Below the pieces are notes generated by a model that saw only the letters and a list, made by a program, of their open reading frames with translations, was not told where the DNA came from and ran no database searches. DNA of 16,965 nucleotides, taken from JBDSKH01 sp050245915. Lineage in GTDB: Bacteria; Actinomycetota; Actinomycetes; Actinomycetales; Microbacteriaceae. Positions 6,876 to 13,976 of this stretch are shown piece by piece. Where the stretch lies: contig JBFWWZ010000051.1 in the NCBI GenBank assembly GCA_050245915.1, forward strand, positions 1 to 16,965. Reading direction: 5' to 3'. Made by a program: the position numbers and the translations under genes. How positions within the stretch are numbered: the stretch's first letter is position 1; every line of letters begins with the position of its first letter.

Positions 6876-8065
6876 GCGAGGTCCCGCTTCGCGGAGATCT
6901 TCGACGGGAGCGACCAGAGTTCGATGAACCCCTTCGCCAGCGACTGGTCGAACGTGTCGCCGGTGTCGTAGGTCGCGAGCGCGAAGTCGTACAGGCTCTC
7001 GGCACTCTGCCGTCCCGTCACGGTCGCGCGCCCGCCCTGGAGTGAGAGCCGGATGTCGCCGGACACGTGCTCCTGGGTGTGGTCGATGAAGGCGTCGAGG
7101 CTGCGCTTCAGGCCGGAGAACCAGAGGCCGTCGTACACGAGACCCGCCCACTCGACCTCGACGCCCCGCTTGTACCGGCCGACACCGCGCTCGAGCGTGA
7201 GGTTCTCGAGCTCCTCGTGGGCGGCGATCAACGCGATCGCGGCCGGAGCCTCGTACACCTCCCGGCTCTTGATGCCGACCAGACGGTCCTCGACGATGTC
7301 GATGCGGCCCACCCCGTGCTTGCCGGCGAGCGTGTTCAGCTGCTGGACCGCCTGCAGCGGCGTGACCGCGACGCCGTCGAGCGCGGTCGGGACACCCGCG
7401 GTGAACGTGATCGTCACCTCATCGGCGGGACCATCGACGCTCGGGTCGGCGGTGTACTCGTAGAGATCCTCGATCGGCGCGTTCCACGGATCCTCGAGGA
7501 AGCCGGTCTCGACGGCCCGGCCCCACACGTTCTTGTCGATCGAGTAGGGGTTCTTGGCGCTCTGCTTGATCGGCAGATTGTGCTCCTGCGCGTAGACGAT
7601 CGCCTTGTCCCGGGTGAGCGCGAGGTCGCGCACCGGGGCGATGCTCGTCAGGTCGGGTGCGAGAGCGGCGACCGCCGACTCGAAACGCACCTGGTCGTTG
7701 CCCTTGCCGGTGCAGCCGTGCGCGACGCTGTCGGCGCCGAGCTCCTTCGCGACCCGTGCCAGGTGCTTCGCGATCACCGGGCGGCTGAGCGCCGACACCA
7801 GCGGGTAGCGCTTCTGATACAGCGCGTTGGCCTTCAGCGCGGGCATCAGGAACTCGTTCGCGAACTCGTCTTTGGCGTCGACGACGACCGCCTCGACGGC
7901 GCCGCAATCCAGCGCGCGCTGACGGATGTCCTCCATGTCCTCACCGCCCTGGCCGACATCGACCGCAAGCGCGACGACCTCCTTGCCGGTCGCATCCTTC
8001 AGCCAGCCGATGCCGACCGAGGTGTCGAGTCCGCCCGAGTAGGCGAGGACGACGCGTTCTGCCAT
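6872..8065 (-). CDS. argG: Argininosuccinate synthase
   Basis: Condenses citrulline and aspartate to argininosuccinate, using ATP (to AMP and PPi). It has 397 residues, the standard short bacterial type. The N-terminal P-loop-like ATP-pyrophosphatase motif is AYSGGLDTS (8-16). HGCTGKGNDQVRFE in the middle and NPYSIDKNVWGRAVETG are strong family signatures that form the citrulline/aspartate site. The ATG start at 8065 is preceded by GAGGAG ten bases upstream, so unlike the neighbouring genes it has a normal leader (about 22 nt). It heads the argG-argH-mpg unit. It is separated from argF by a plus-strand gene, so it needs its own promoter (TAAACT at 8094-8099) and lies outside the argC leader control unless it is read by another route. 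Confidence 0.97.
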   Translation of the reverse strand: MAERVVLAYSGGLDTSVGIGWLKDATGKEVVALAVDVGQGGEDMEDIRQRALDCGAVEAVVVDAKDEFANEFLMPALKANALYQKRYPLVSALSRPVIAKHLARVAKELGADSVAHGCTGKGNDQVRFESAVAALAPDLTSIAPVRDLALTRDKAIVYAQEHNLPIKQSAKNPYSIDKNVWGRAVETGFLEDPWNAPIEDLYEYTADPSVDGPADEVTITFTAGVPTALDGVAVTPLQAVQQLNTLAGKHGVGRIDIVEDRLVGIKSREVYEAPAAIALIAAHEELENLTLERGVGRYKRGVEVEWAGLVYDGLWFSGLKRSLDAFIDHTQEHVSGDIRLSLQGGRATVTGRQSAESLYDFALATYDTGDTFDQSLAKGFIELWSLPSKISAKRDLA

Positions 8066-8093
8066 GGTGTGTTTCTCCTCGTTTTCGTGATCG

Positions 8094-8099
8094 AGTTTA
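8094..8099 (-). promoter_or_regulatory. -10 box of the argGH-mpg promoter
   Basis: TAAACT on the minus strand, giving a transcript start near 8087 and a leader of about 22 nt with the GAGGAG ribosome site of argG. It shares two bases with the -10 box of the divergent gene. No ArgR-like operator (TGCATA or TGAAT repeats) is seen around it. Confidence 0.5.
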
Positions 8100-8103
8100 G
8101 GGT
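8098..8103 (+). promoter_or_regulatory. -10 box of the DUF6264-like gene, probable leaderless promoter
   Basis: TAGGGT, seven bases, then the ATG at 8111; no Shine-Dalgarno lies in between. The same hexamer and the same spacing occur before the arg leader peptide. It overlaps the argG -10 box by two bases. Confidence 0.5.
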
Positions 8104-8110
8104 TGGTGCT

Positions 8111-8641
8111 ATGTCAGACCCGAGCCAGCCGACTCCGCCTGAGGTTCCGCCCGTTCCGCGTTACGGCGAGTACGCTCCCGCCGGGTATGTCCCGCCGACC
8201 CAGCCGCAGTCCCCCGCGCCCGTCCCGCAGGGGGCGTACCCGCAGTACGGCTACCCGATGCATCCGGCGCCGGGCGTGCGGCGGCGCAAGACCTGGGACC
8301 TCGTGCTGACCATCGTCCTGCTGGTGATGGGTTTCTTCGGGATGCTGATCGGCCTGCTCTACGCAGGGATCATCAGCGACCCCGCCCTGATGGACCAGAT
8401 CTTCCAGCAGCAGAACCTCGGCGACTTCGACGGCACCGTCGGCGCCGCGCCGGTCGTGATCATCGCCAGCCACGTCATCCTGTACCTGGCCGTGCTGGGC
8501 GGCTCGATCCCGCTGCTGATCTCCAAGCGTGTGACGTTCTGGCTGCCGCTGGCCGCCGGGGTGATCGCGGCGATCATCTTCTGGGCGGCGCTCGGCGGCG
8601 TGTTCCTCAGCGACCCGGACTTCATCTCGACATACAGCTGA
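8111..8641 (+). CDS. Small membrane protein, DUF6264-like
   Basis: 176 residues. A Pro/Tyr-rich cytoplasmic-looking N-terminus (1-55, with PRYGEYAPAGY and PQYGYPM) leads through RRRKTWD into a membrane part with three helices (about 62-86, 114-137 and 143-166). The RRRKTWDLVLT junction and the three-helix layout fit the DUF6264 proteins of Microbacteriaceae; the assignment is from memory and moderate. No function is known. The ATG is chosen because the frame upstream is antisense to argG and because a TAGGGT box sits seven bases before it, pointing to a leaderless mRNA. It lies between argF and argG, where many actinobacteria have argR, but points the other way and has no DNA-binding feature. 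Its stop is only 5 bp from the convergent argF stop. Confidence 0.83.
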   Translation: MSDPSQPTPPEVPPVPRYGEYAPAGYVPPTQPQSPAPVPQGAYPQYGYPMHPAPGVRRRKTWDLVLTIVLLVMGFFGMLIGLLYAGIISDPALMDQIFQQQNLGDFDGTVGAAPVVIIASHVILYLAVLGGSIPLLISKRVTFWLPLAAGVIAAIIFWAALGGVFLSDPDFISTYS

Positions 8642-8646
8642 CATCA

Positions 8647-9573
8647 TCATCCGGCCCGCTCCAGAAGCCAGATCAGCAGCGCCTTCTGGGCGTGCAGACG
8701 GTTCTCGGCCTCGTCCCAGATGACGCTCTGCGGTCCGTCGATGACCTCCGCCGCGACCTCGTAGCCGCGATCGGCGGGCAGGCAGTGCAGGAAGATCGCG
8801 TCGTCCTTCGCCGATGACATCAGCTCGTCGGTCACCTGGTACGCGCCGAAGGTGGCGACGCGGTGCGCCTTCTCATCCTCTTTGCCCATCGAGACCCAGG
8901 TGTCGGTGACGACGACGTCCGCCCCGGCGACCGCCTCGTACGGGTCGGTGTAGAGGGTGACGGAGCCGCCCGTCTCGGCGGCGCGCGCTCCCGCATCGGC
9001 GACCACGGCATCCAGGGGCGCGTACTCGTCGGGCGATGCGACCCGCACGTGCATGCCCGCTGTCGCGCCGGCGAGCAGGTAGCTGTGGGCCATGTTGCTG
9101 GCCCCGTCGCCGAGGAACGTGACGGTGAGTCCCGCCAGCGCGCCCTTGTGCTCGCGGATCGTCAGCAGGTCGGCCAGCAGCTGGCAGGGGTGGAAGTCGT
9201 CGCTCAGCGCGTTGACGACCGGGACGCGGGTGCCCGCCGCCATCTCCTCGAGCCCCGACTGCGCGTATGTGCGCCAGACGATCGCGGAGACCATCCGCTC
9301 CAGCACGCGAGCGGTGTCGGACGGGGTCTCTTTACCGCCCAGCTGGCTGTTCGCCGTCGAGATGATCAGCGGGCTGCCGCCCAGGTCGGCGATGCCGACC
9401 GCGAAGCTGACCCGGGTGCGCGTCGACGACTTGTCGAAGATGACGGCGACCGTCTGCGGTCCGGCGAGCGGGGTGCGGGCCCAGCGGTCCGCCTTCACCT
9501 GCTCGGCGAGGTCGAGGATCGCGGTCTGCTCCGCCTGCGTGAGGTCGTCGTCCCGGTGGAAATGGCGGGTCAT
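8647..9573 (-). CDS. argF: Ornithine carbamoyltransferase (anabolic)
   Basis: Transfers the carbamoyl group of carbamoyl phosphate to ornithine, giving citrulline; a cytosolic trimer. It has 308 residues, normal length. The carbamoyl-phosphate site STRT is at 50-53 within FDKSSTRTRVSF. HPCQ at 128-131 (DDFHPCQLLADLLT), the ornithine loop DTWVSMGKE (224-232) and the HCLP motif (263-266) are all intact. The ATG at 9573 overlaps the argD stop by 4 bp (ATGA), with AGAAGG upstream inside argD. It is the last gene of the argCJBDF block. Its stop is 5 bp from that of the convergent DUF6264-like gene, leaving no room for a private terminator. Lack of catabolic neighbours (arcA, arcC) supports the biosynthetic role. 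Confidence 0.97.
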   Translation of the reverse strand: MTRHFHRDDDLTQAEQTAILDLAEQVKADRWARTPLAGPQTVAVIFDKSSTRTRVSFAVGIADLGGSPLIISTANSQLGGKETPSDTARVLERMVSAIVWRTYAQSGLEEMAAGTRVPVVNALSDDFHPCQLLADLLTIREHKGALAGLTVTFLGDGASNMAHSYLLAGATAGMHVRVASPDEYAPLDAVVADAGARAAETGGSVTLYTDPYEAVAGADVVVTDTWVSMGKEDEKAHRVATFGAYQVTDELMSSAKDDAIFLHCLPADRGYEVAAEVIDGPQSVIWDEAENRLHAQKALLIWLLERAG

Positions 9574-10727
9574 GCGGTGGTCGCCTTCTCTAGTGCTGTC
9601 GTGAACTTCTCGGTGTACTCGGCGATCTCGGCGTCGCCGTTGATCAGCGGCGGCGCCAGCCGGATGCGGGAGTCGGTGGCGGCGTTGACGATCAGCCCCA
9701 GCGCGAAGGCTTCGGCGACGACCCGGTGAGCGACCGGCTCGGCGAGCCCCACGCCGATCAGCAGGCCGCGGCCCTGGATGTCGGTGATCATCGGGTGCGT
9801 CAGCGCGGCACGCAGCTGGTCGCCCCGCACCCGCGCGTTCTCGACCAGCCCGGCCCGCTCGATCTCGCCGAGCACCGCGTTCGCGGTGGCGGTGGCGAGC
9901 GGGTTGCCGCCGAACGTCGACCCGTGATGACCCGCCTGGAACAGGTCGCTCGCAGCCCCGAAGGTCACGAGCGCGCCGATCGGGAACCCGCCGCCGATGC
10001 CTTTCGCGACGGCGATGGCATCGGGGGTGATGCCGTCGGCCTGGAACGCGAACCACTCCCCCGTGCGGCCCGCGCCGGTCTGAATCTCGTCGAGGATCAG
10101 CAGTGCCCCGTGGTCCGTGGTGAGGCGGCGCGCTTCGGCGAGGAACCCGGCGGGCAGGTCGACGACGCCGGCCTCCCCCTTGATCGGCTCCACCACGAAC
10201 GCGGCGACGTCACCGGCTTCCAGCTCGCGTTCGAGGTGCTCCGGGGCGATCTGCTGCACGCCGGGCAGCAGCGGACCGAACGGCTCCTGCAGGGCAGGCT
10301 TGCCGGTGAGCGACAGCGCCCCCATCGTGCGGCCATGGAACGAGCCTTCGAGCGAGAGGATGCGCGGCCTGCCGGGCTGCGTGGTGCGAGAATGCAGCCG
10401 CGCGAGCTTGATCGCCGCCTCGATCGCCTCCGCCCCCGAGTTCGCGAAGAACACCCGGTCGCCGCCGCTCAGGCGCGTGAGGCGTTCCGCGAGCTCGATC
10501 TGCGGCTCGCTGGCGAAGTAGTTGGAGATGTGGGCGAGCTTCGCGGCCTGGCCGGCCACGGCATCCACGAACACCGGATGGGCGTGCCCGAGGGCGTTCA
10601 CCGCGATGCCCGCGAGGAAGTCGAGGTACTCGACGCCGTCGACGTCCCAGACCCGTGCGCCTCGGCCGTGATCGAGGATCGCCATCGGGGGCGCGAAGGT
10701 GCGCATCATCACGTCGGCGTACCTCAT
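9570..10727 (-). CDS. argD: Acetylornithine aminotransferase
   Basis: PLP enzyme of class III aminotransferases; converts N-acetylglutamate semialdehyde to N-acetylornithine with glutamate as amino donor. It has 385 residues, as expected. It shows ANSGAEAIEAAIKLAR (95-110), which holds the phosphate-binding part of the site, LDEIQTGAGRTG (212-223) with the Asp that contacts the PLP ring nitrogen, and AVAKGIGGGFPIGA with the Schiff-base lysine K242. STFGGNPLA lies further on. The ATG at 10727 overlaps the argB stop by 4 bp (ATGA) and has GGAGGT nine bases upstream, so it can also initiate with some independence. Confidence 0.96.
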   Translation of the reverse strand: MRYADVMMRTFAPPMAILDHGRGARVWDVDGVEYLDFLAGIAVNALGHAHPVFVDAVAGQAAKLAHISNYFASEPQIELAERLTRLSGGDRVFFANSGAEAIEAAIKLARLHSRTTQPGRPRILSLEGSFHGRTMGALSLTGKPALQEPFGPLLPGVQQIAPEHLERELEAGDVAAFVVEPIKGEAGVVDLPAGFLAEARRLTTDHGALLILDEIQTGAGRTGEWFAFQADGITPDAIAVAKGIGGGFPIGALVTFGAASDLFQAGHHGSTFGGNPLATATANAVLGEIERAGLVENARVRGDQLRAALTHPMITDIQGRGLLIGVGLAEPVAHRVVAEAFALGLIVNAATDSRIRLAPPLINGDAEIAEYTEKFTTALEKATTA

Positions 10728-11599
10728 CCGGGGATCACCTCCGTGCCGATGCCCTCATCGGTGAACACCTCGAGCAGGATGGAATGCGGCTGCCTGCCGT
10801 CGATCACGGCGGCCTTCGCGACGCCGCCCTCCACGGCCTCCAGGCACGCGGTCATCTTCGGGATCATGCCGCTCTCGAGCGTCGGCAGCAGCGTGGTGAG
10901 CTCGCGGGTGCCGATCACCGAGATCAGCGAATCGCGGTCCGGCCAGTCGCGGTAGAGGCCGGCGACATCGGTGAGCACGACCAGCTTCGCCGCCTTCAGG
11001 GCGACGGCGAGGGATGCGGCGGCCGAGTCCGCGTTGACGTTCAGCGACTGCCCCGGGACGTCGCGGTCCGGGGCGATCGACGAGACCACGGGGATCCGGC
11101 CGGCGTCCACCTCCGCCAGCACCGCCGCCGGGTCGACCTCGACCACGTCGCCGACGAGCCCGATGTCGACCTGCTCGCCGTCGACGATGACGCCACGGCG
11201 CCGCCCGATGAAGAGGCCCGCGTCCTCGCCGGAGATCGCCGACGCGAGCGGGCCGTGCTCGTTGATGAGGGTGACCAGTTCGCGGCTGACCTGCCCGGTG
11301 AGCACCATCCGGACGACCTCCATCGTCTCGGGCGTGGTCACCCGGTACCCGCCGGCGAACTCACTGGCGATGCCGAGCCGGTCGAGCATCGCGGTGATCT
11401 GCGGGCCGCCGCCGTGCACCACCACCGGCTTGATGCCGACGTGCCGCAGGTAGACCATGTCCTCGGCGAACGCCCGCTGCAGTTCGGCGTCGACCATGGC
11501 GTTGCCGCCGAACTTCACGACGATGATCTCGCCGGCGAAACGCTTCAGCCAGGGCAGCGACTCGATGAGGATGGAGGTCTTCTCCTCGGGCGTCGTCAC
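10724..11599 (-). CDS. argB: Acetylglutamate kinase
   Basis: Phosphorylates N-acetylglutamate with ATP, usually the committed and feedback-controlled step in organisms that use ArgJ. It has 291 residues, an amino-acid-kinase fold. VVKFGGNAM (27-35, K29) and VVVHGGGPQI (59-68) bind the nucleotide and substrate. SLNVNADSAAASLA and LTDVAGLYRDW follow later. The N-terminal extension SILIESLPWLKRFAG before the first strand is the helix that builds the hexamer and arginine-sensing site in arginine-inhibited kinases, so feedback inhibition by arginine is likely (inference). The GTG start at 11599 overlaps the argJ stop by 4 bp (GTGA) with little Shine-Dalgarno, which points to coupled translation. 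Confidence 0.96.
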   Translation of the reverse strand: MTTPEEKTSILIESLPWLKRFAGEIIVVKFGGNAMVDAELQRAFAEDMVYLRHVGIKPVVVHGGGPQITAMLDRLGIASEFAGGYRVTTPETMEVVRMVLTGQVSRELVTLINEHGPLASAISGEDAGLFIGRRRGVIVDGEQVDIGLVGDVVEVDPAAVLAEVDAGRIPVVSSIAPDRDVPGQSLNVNADSAAASLAVALKAAKLVVLTDVAGLYRDWPDRDSLISVIGTRELTTLLPTLESGMIPKMTACLEAVEGGVAKAAVIDGRQPHSILLEVFTDEGIGTEVIPG

Positions 11600-12747
11600 G
11601 AGGAGTACGCCGAGTTCTCGTGCACGTACTCGTGCGTCAGGTCGTTCGTGAAGACGATCGCGGCCGCGGTGCCGGCGTGCAGCTGCAGCTGCAGCAGCAG
11701 CTCGCGCGGGGTGATGTCGACCTCGCTGCGCGGGCGATCCGGCCCGCCCTTCGTGCAGACCCGCACGCCGTTCATCGACACGTCGACGTCGTACGGGTCG
11801 AATGCGGCCGTCGTGGTGCCGATCGCCGCGAGCACCCGGCCCCAGTTGGGGTCGTTGCCGAAGACCGCCGCCTTGAACAGGTTGTTGCGGGCGATCGCCC
11901 TGCCCACCTCGACGGCGTCCTCCTCGGTGGCGGCCGACATCACCTCGATGATGATGTCGTGGCTGGCGCCCTCGGCGTCGTGCTGCAGCTGCATCGCGAG
12001 ATCGACGCACAGGTCGGAGAGCCCCGCGGTGAAGAGATCCAGATCGGGCGTGATCCCCGACGCTCCGCTGGCGAGCAGCGACACCTGGTCGTTGGTCGAC
12101 ATGCACCCGTCGCTGTCGAGCCGGTCGAAGCTCACCCGCGTCGCGGCGCGCAGCGCCCGGTCGAGCTGTGCGCTGTCGAGCACCGCGTCGGTGGTGATCA
12201 CCACCAGCATCGTCGCGAGCCCCGGAGCGAGCATCCCGGCACCCTTCGCCATCCCGCCGATCGTCCAGCCGTCGCGCTCGCGGACCGCCGTCTTCGGGAC
12301 CGAGTCGGTCGTCATGATGGCGCGTGCGGCATCCTGGCCCCCGTCGGCGGAGAGGGCGGCGGCGGCCGCCGCGACGCCGGGCAGCAGCTTGGTGCGATCG
12401 AGCTGGTCGCCGATCAGGCCGGTCGAGCAGACCAGCACGTCGCCGGCGCTCACCCCGAGCGCCTCGCCGACCGCCTCGGCGGTCAGGTGCGTGGTCTGGA
12501 AGCCCTCCGGGCCGGTGAAGCAGTTCGCGCCGCCCGAGTTCAGCACGACCGCGCTGACCGTGCCGTCGGCGATGACCTGCTGCGACCAGATGATCGGGTT
12601 CGCCTTCGCCCGGTTGCCGGTGAACACGGCCGCCGCGTTCTGCAGCGGCCCCCGGTTGACGACGAGGGCGAGGTCGGGGTTGCCGTTCGACTTCAGCCCG
12701 ACGGCGATCCCCGCCGCCTCGAAGCCTTTCGCCGCGGTCGTGGTCAC
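11596..12747 (-). CDS. argJ: Bifunctional ornithine acetyltransferase / N-acetylglutamate synthase
   Basis: Moves the acetyl group from N-acetylornithine to glutamate, closing the acetyl cycle. Some members also make N-acetylglutamate from acetyl-CoA. It has 383 residues, normal length. The precursor cuts itself between Ala and Thr in KGAGMLAPGLATML; here A178-T179, with T179 the new N-terminal nucleophile. LNSGGANCFTG (69-79) lies in the alpha chain and builds the oxyanion region. The C-terminus THEYVHENSAYSS is the conserved family end that closes the active site. The GTG start at 12747 overlaps the argC stop by 4 bp (GTGA), with GGAG eight bases upstream. Presence of argJ and absence of argE or argA here imply the cyclic pathway. 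Confidence 0.97.
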   Translation of the reverse strand: MTTTAAKGFEAAGIAVGLKSNGNPDLALVVNRGPLQNAAAVFTGNRAKANPIIWSQQVIADGTVSAVVLNSGGANCFTGPEGFQTTHLTAEAVGEALGVSAGDVLVCSTGLIGDQLDRTKLLPGVAAAAAALSADGGQDAARAIMTTDSVPKTAVRERDGWTIGGMAKGAGMLAPGLATMLVVITTDAVLDSAQLDRALRAATRVSFDRLDSDGCMSTNDQVSLLASGASGITPDLDLFTAGLSDLCVDLAMQLQHDAEGASHDIIIEVMSAATEEDAVEVGRAIARNNLFKAAVFGNDPNWGRVLAAIGTTTAAFDPYDVDVSMNGVRVCTKGGPDRPRSEVDITPRELLLQLQLHAGTAAAIVFTNDLTHEYVHENSAYSS

Positions 12748-13769
12748 GGTGCGACTCCGTTCACGGGAAGGCCGAGCGTCTCGTCGAAGCCCAACGCGAT
12801 GTTGGCGGACTGGATCGCCTGCCCGGCGGTCCCCTTGACCAGGTTGTCGATGGCGCTGATCACGACGACGCGTCCGGCGCGCTCATCGACGGCGACACCG
12901 ATCAGGCAGGTGTTCGCCCCCGTCGTGTCACCGGACCGCGGGAACGATCCGGCCGGCAGCACGTGCACGAACGGCTCGCCGGCGTACGCCAGCTGCCAGG
13001 CCTCGTGCACCTGCGCCGGGGTCGTGCCCGGCACCAGCCGCGCGGTCGAGGTCGCCAGGATGCCGCGCGCCATCGGCACCAGAACCGGCGTGAACGAGAT
13101 GGCCGGCTCGGCCGCACCGGCGGCCCGCAGGTTCTGGAGGATCTCCGGCGTATGCCGATGCACCCCGCCCACCTGGTACGCCGAGGCGGAGCCGGCGATC
13201 TCGCTGGCGAGCAGGTCGGGTCGGAGGCTCTTGCCGGCCCCCGAGGTGCCGACGGCGAGCACCGCGACGACGTCGTCCGCCTCGATCAGGCCGGCCGCGA
13301 TGCCGGGCGCAAGGCCCAGCGTGATCGCCGTCACGTTGCAGCCGGGGACGGCGATGCGGGTGGCGCCCTGCAGCGCCGTCCGCTGGTCGGCCAGCTCCGG
13401 CATCCCGTACGCCCACGCCCCGTGGAACTCGCCGCCGTAGAACGCCGCCCAATCCTCGGCGCTGGTCAGCCGGTGGTCGGCACCGCAGTCGATGACGAGC
13501 ACGTCATCGGGGAACTCGAGGGCGCCCGACGCCCCGTGCGGGAGCGCGAGGAACACCACGTCGGCCTGCGCGAGCACGGCGGCGGTGGTCTCCTGCAGGA
13601 CGAGATCGCGGAACTGCACCAGGTGCGGATGCACCGCCGATATCGGCTGGCCGGCGTTCGCGTTCGCGGTGACGACGGTCACCTCGAACTCGGGATGCGA
13701 GCTCAGCAGACGCAGCAGCTCGCCGCCGGCGTAACCGCTGGCGCCGGCGAGGGCAACGGAGAAAGGCAT
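12744..13769 (-). CDS. argC: N-acetyl-gamma-glutamyl-phosphate reductase
   Basis: NADPH-dependent reduction of N-acetylglutamyl phosphate to the semialdehyde. It has 341 residues, typical of the actinobacterial type. It shows the nucleotide-binding GASGYAGGELLRLL (9-22), AVPGCNVTA with the catalytic C144, SGAGKS (176-181) and HRHTPEI (204-210) with the active-site His. The ATG at 13769 follows the Shine-Dalgarno GAAGGT (13781-13776) by six bases. It is the first enzyme gene of argCJBDF. An arginine-rich leader ORF and a foldable 79-nt stretch separate it from its promoter. The same GAAGGT is one strand of an inverted repeat whose other arm lies just past the leader stop, so ribosome access is probably regulated. 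Confidence 0.97.
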   Translation of the reverse strand: MPFSVALAGASGYAGGELLRLLSSHPEFEVTVVTANANAGQPISAVHPHLVQFRDLVLQETTAAVLAQADVVFLALPHGASGALEFPDDVLVIDCGADHRLTSAEDWAAFYGGEFHGAWAYGMPELADQRTALQGATRIAVPGCNVTAITLGLAPGIAAGLIEADDVVAVLAVGTSGAGKSLRPDLLASEIAGSASAYQVGGVHRHTPEILQNLRAAGAAEPAISFTPVLVPMARGILATSTARLVPGTTPAQVHEAWQLAYAGEPFVHVLPAGSFPRSGDTTGANTCLIGVAVDERAGRVVVISAIDNLVKGTAGQAIQSANIALGFDETLGLPVNGVAP

Positions 13770-13775
13770 GAACGG

Positions 13776-13878
13776 ACCTTCTGATTCGACGTGGTCGGGG
13801 TGTGCTCGACGATGAGCGGGGCGGCGACGTCGCGGAAGGTGCTGTGGGTCAGCGCAGCGGCGTCGCCGAGAGTCGGCG
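13776..13878 (-). promoter_or_regulatory. Putative arginine attenuator: alternative folds controlling the argC ribosome site
   Basis: Minus-strand RNA with three competing pairings, all perfect. (a) A 6-bp hairpin inside the Arg region: 13878-13873 with 13869-13864, loop of 3. (b) An 8-bp pairing: 13868-13861 with 13829-13822 (CGGCGACG/CGUCGCCG). (c) A two-part stem: 13840-13835 with 13781-13776 (ACCUUC with the argC Shine-Dalgarno GAAGGU), continued by 13832-13827 with 13792-13787 (CGACGU/ACGUCG); a 4-bp tip lies at 13817-13814 with 13807-13804. Pairing (b) excludes both (a) and (c). A ribosome stalled at Arg codons 14-18 would block (a), allow (b) and free the Shine-Dalgarno. A ribosome reaching the leader stop would cover the left arm of (b), and (c) could form. 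No U-tract follows, so control would act on translation rather than by intrinsic termination. The pairings were read by eye, not energy-calculated. Confidence 0.6.
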
Positions 13879-13935
13879 CGCGCGACGAAGACGACGGGGA
13901 GCGATGCCCCGGATGTCGTTCTGCGTCAGGTCCAC
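13849..13935 (-). CDS. Arginine-rich leader peptide of the argC operon (putative)
   Basis: A 28-codon ORF from GTG (13935) to TGA (13849), ending 79 bases before argC. Eight residues are arginine (9, 14, 15, 17, 18, 20, 21, 28); the core PRRLRRARRL spans residues 13-22. It has no Shine-Dalgarno, but a TAGGGT -10 box lies seven bases before the GTG, which puts the transcript start at or next to the start codon: a leaderless leader peptide. Placement, length, residue content and the foldable RNA after it match amino-acid attenuation leaders (established for trp, leu, ilv and his operons). The likely role is to measure charged tRNA-Arg by ribosome stalling. Caution: Arg-rich frames are common by chance in GC-rich DNA, so conservation in relatives is the deciding test. 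Confidence 0.68.
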   Translation of the reverse strand: MDLTQNDIRGIAPRRLRRARRLSATPLR

Positions 13936-13942
13936 GGGTTCG

Positions 13943-13948
13943 ACCCTA
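13943..13948 (-). promoter_or_regulatory. -10 box of the arg leader / argCJBDF promoter
   Basis: TAGGGT on the minus strand, seven bases before the leader-peptide GTG at 13935. The hexamer and spacing are the same as for the DUF6264-like gene. No clear -35 and no ArgR-type operator were found in the surrounding 100 bases. Confidence 0.52.
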
Positions 13949-13970
13949 CTGGCTGAGCGTCGCCCGGCGC

Positions 13971-13976
13971 TAATCT
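13971..13976 (+). promoter_or_regulatory. -10 box of the DUF937 gene
   Basis: TAATCT, the same hexamer as for tyrS. It would start transcription near 13983 and give a leader of about 45 nt. It sits 22 bp from the divergent arg leader -10 box, so the two polymerase sites overlap. Confidence 0.42.

Noticed and set aside
10655..13440. Long overlapping plus-strand frames opposite argB, argJ and argC
   Set aside because: Shadows of strongly recognised arg genes, with no plausible domains or starts.
13770..13848. Intrinsic transcription terminator as the attenuation point of the arg leader
   Set aside because: Stems exist but none is followed by a U-tract before argC; the stem that includes the Shine-Dalgarno favours translational control. 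Rho-dependent termination cannot be excluded.
13770..13948. T-box or riboswitch in the argC leader
   Set aside because: No T-box sequence (TGGNACCGCG) or known aptamer pattern; the leader is short and largely occupied by the Arg-rich ORF.
13791..13973. Plus-strand frame of about 60 codons over the argC leader region
   Set aside because: No Shine-Dalgarno or -10 box, and no recognisable protein. The minus-strand 28-codon leader has the better promoter and context.
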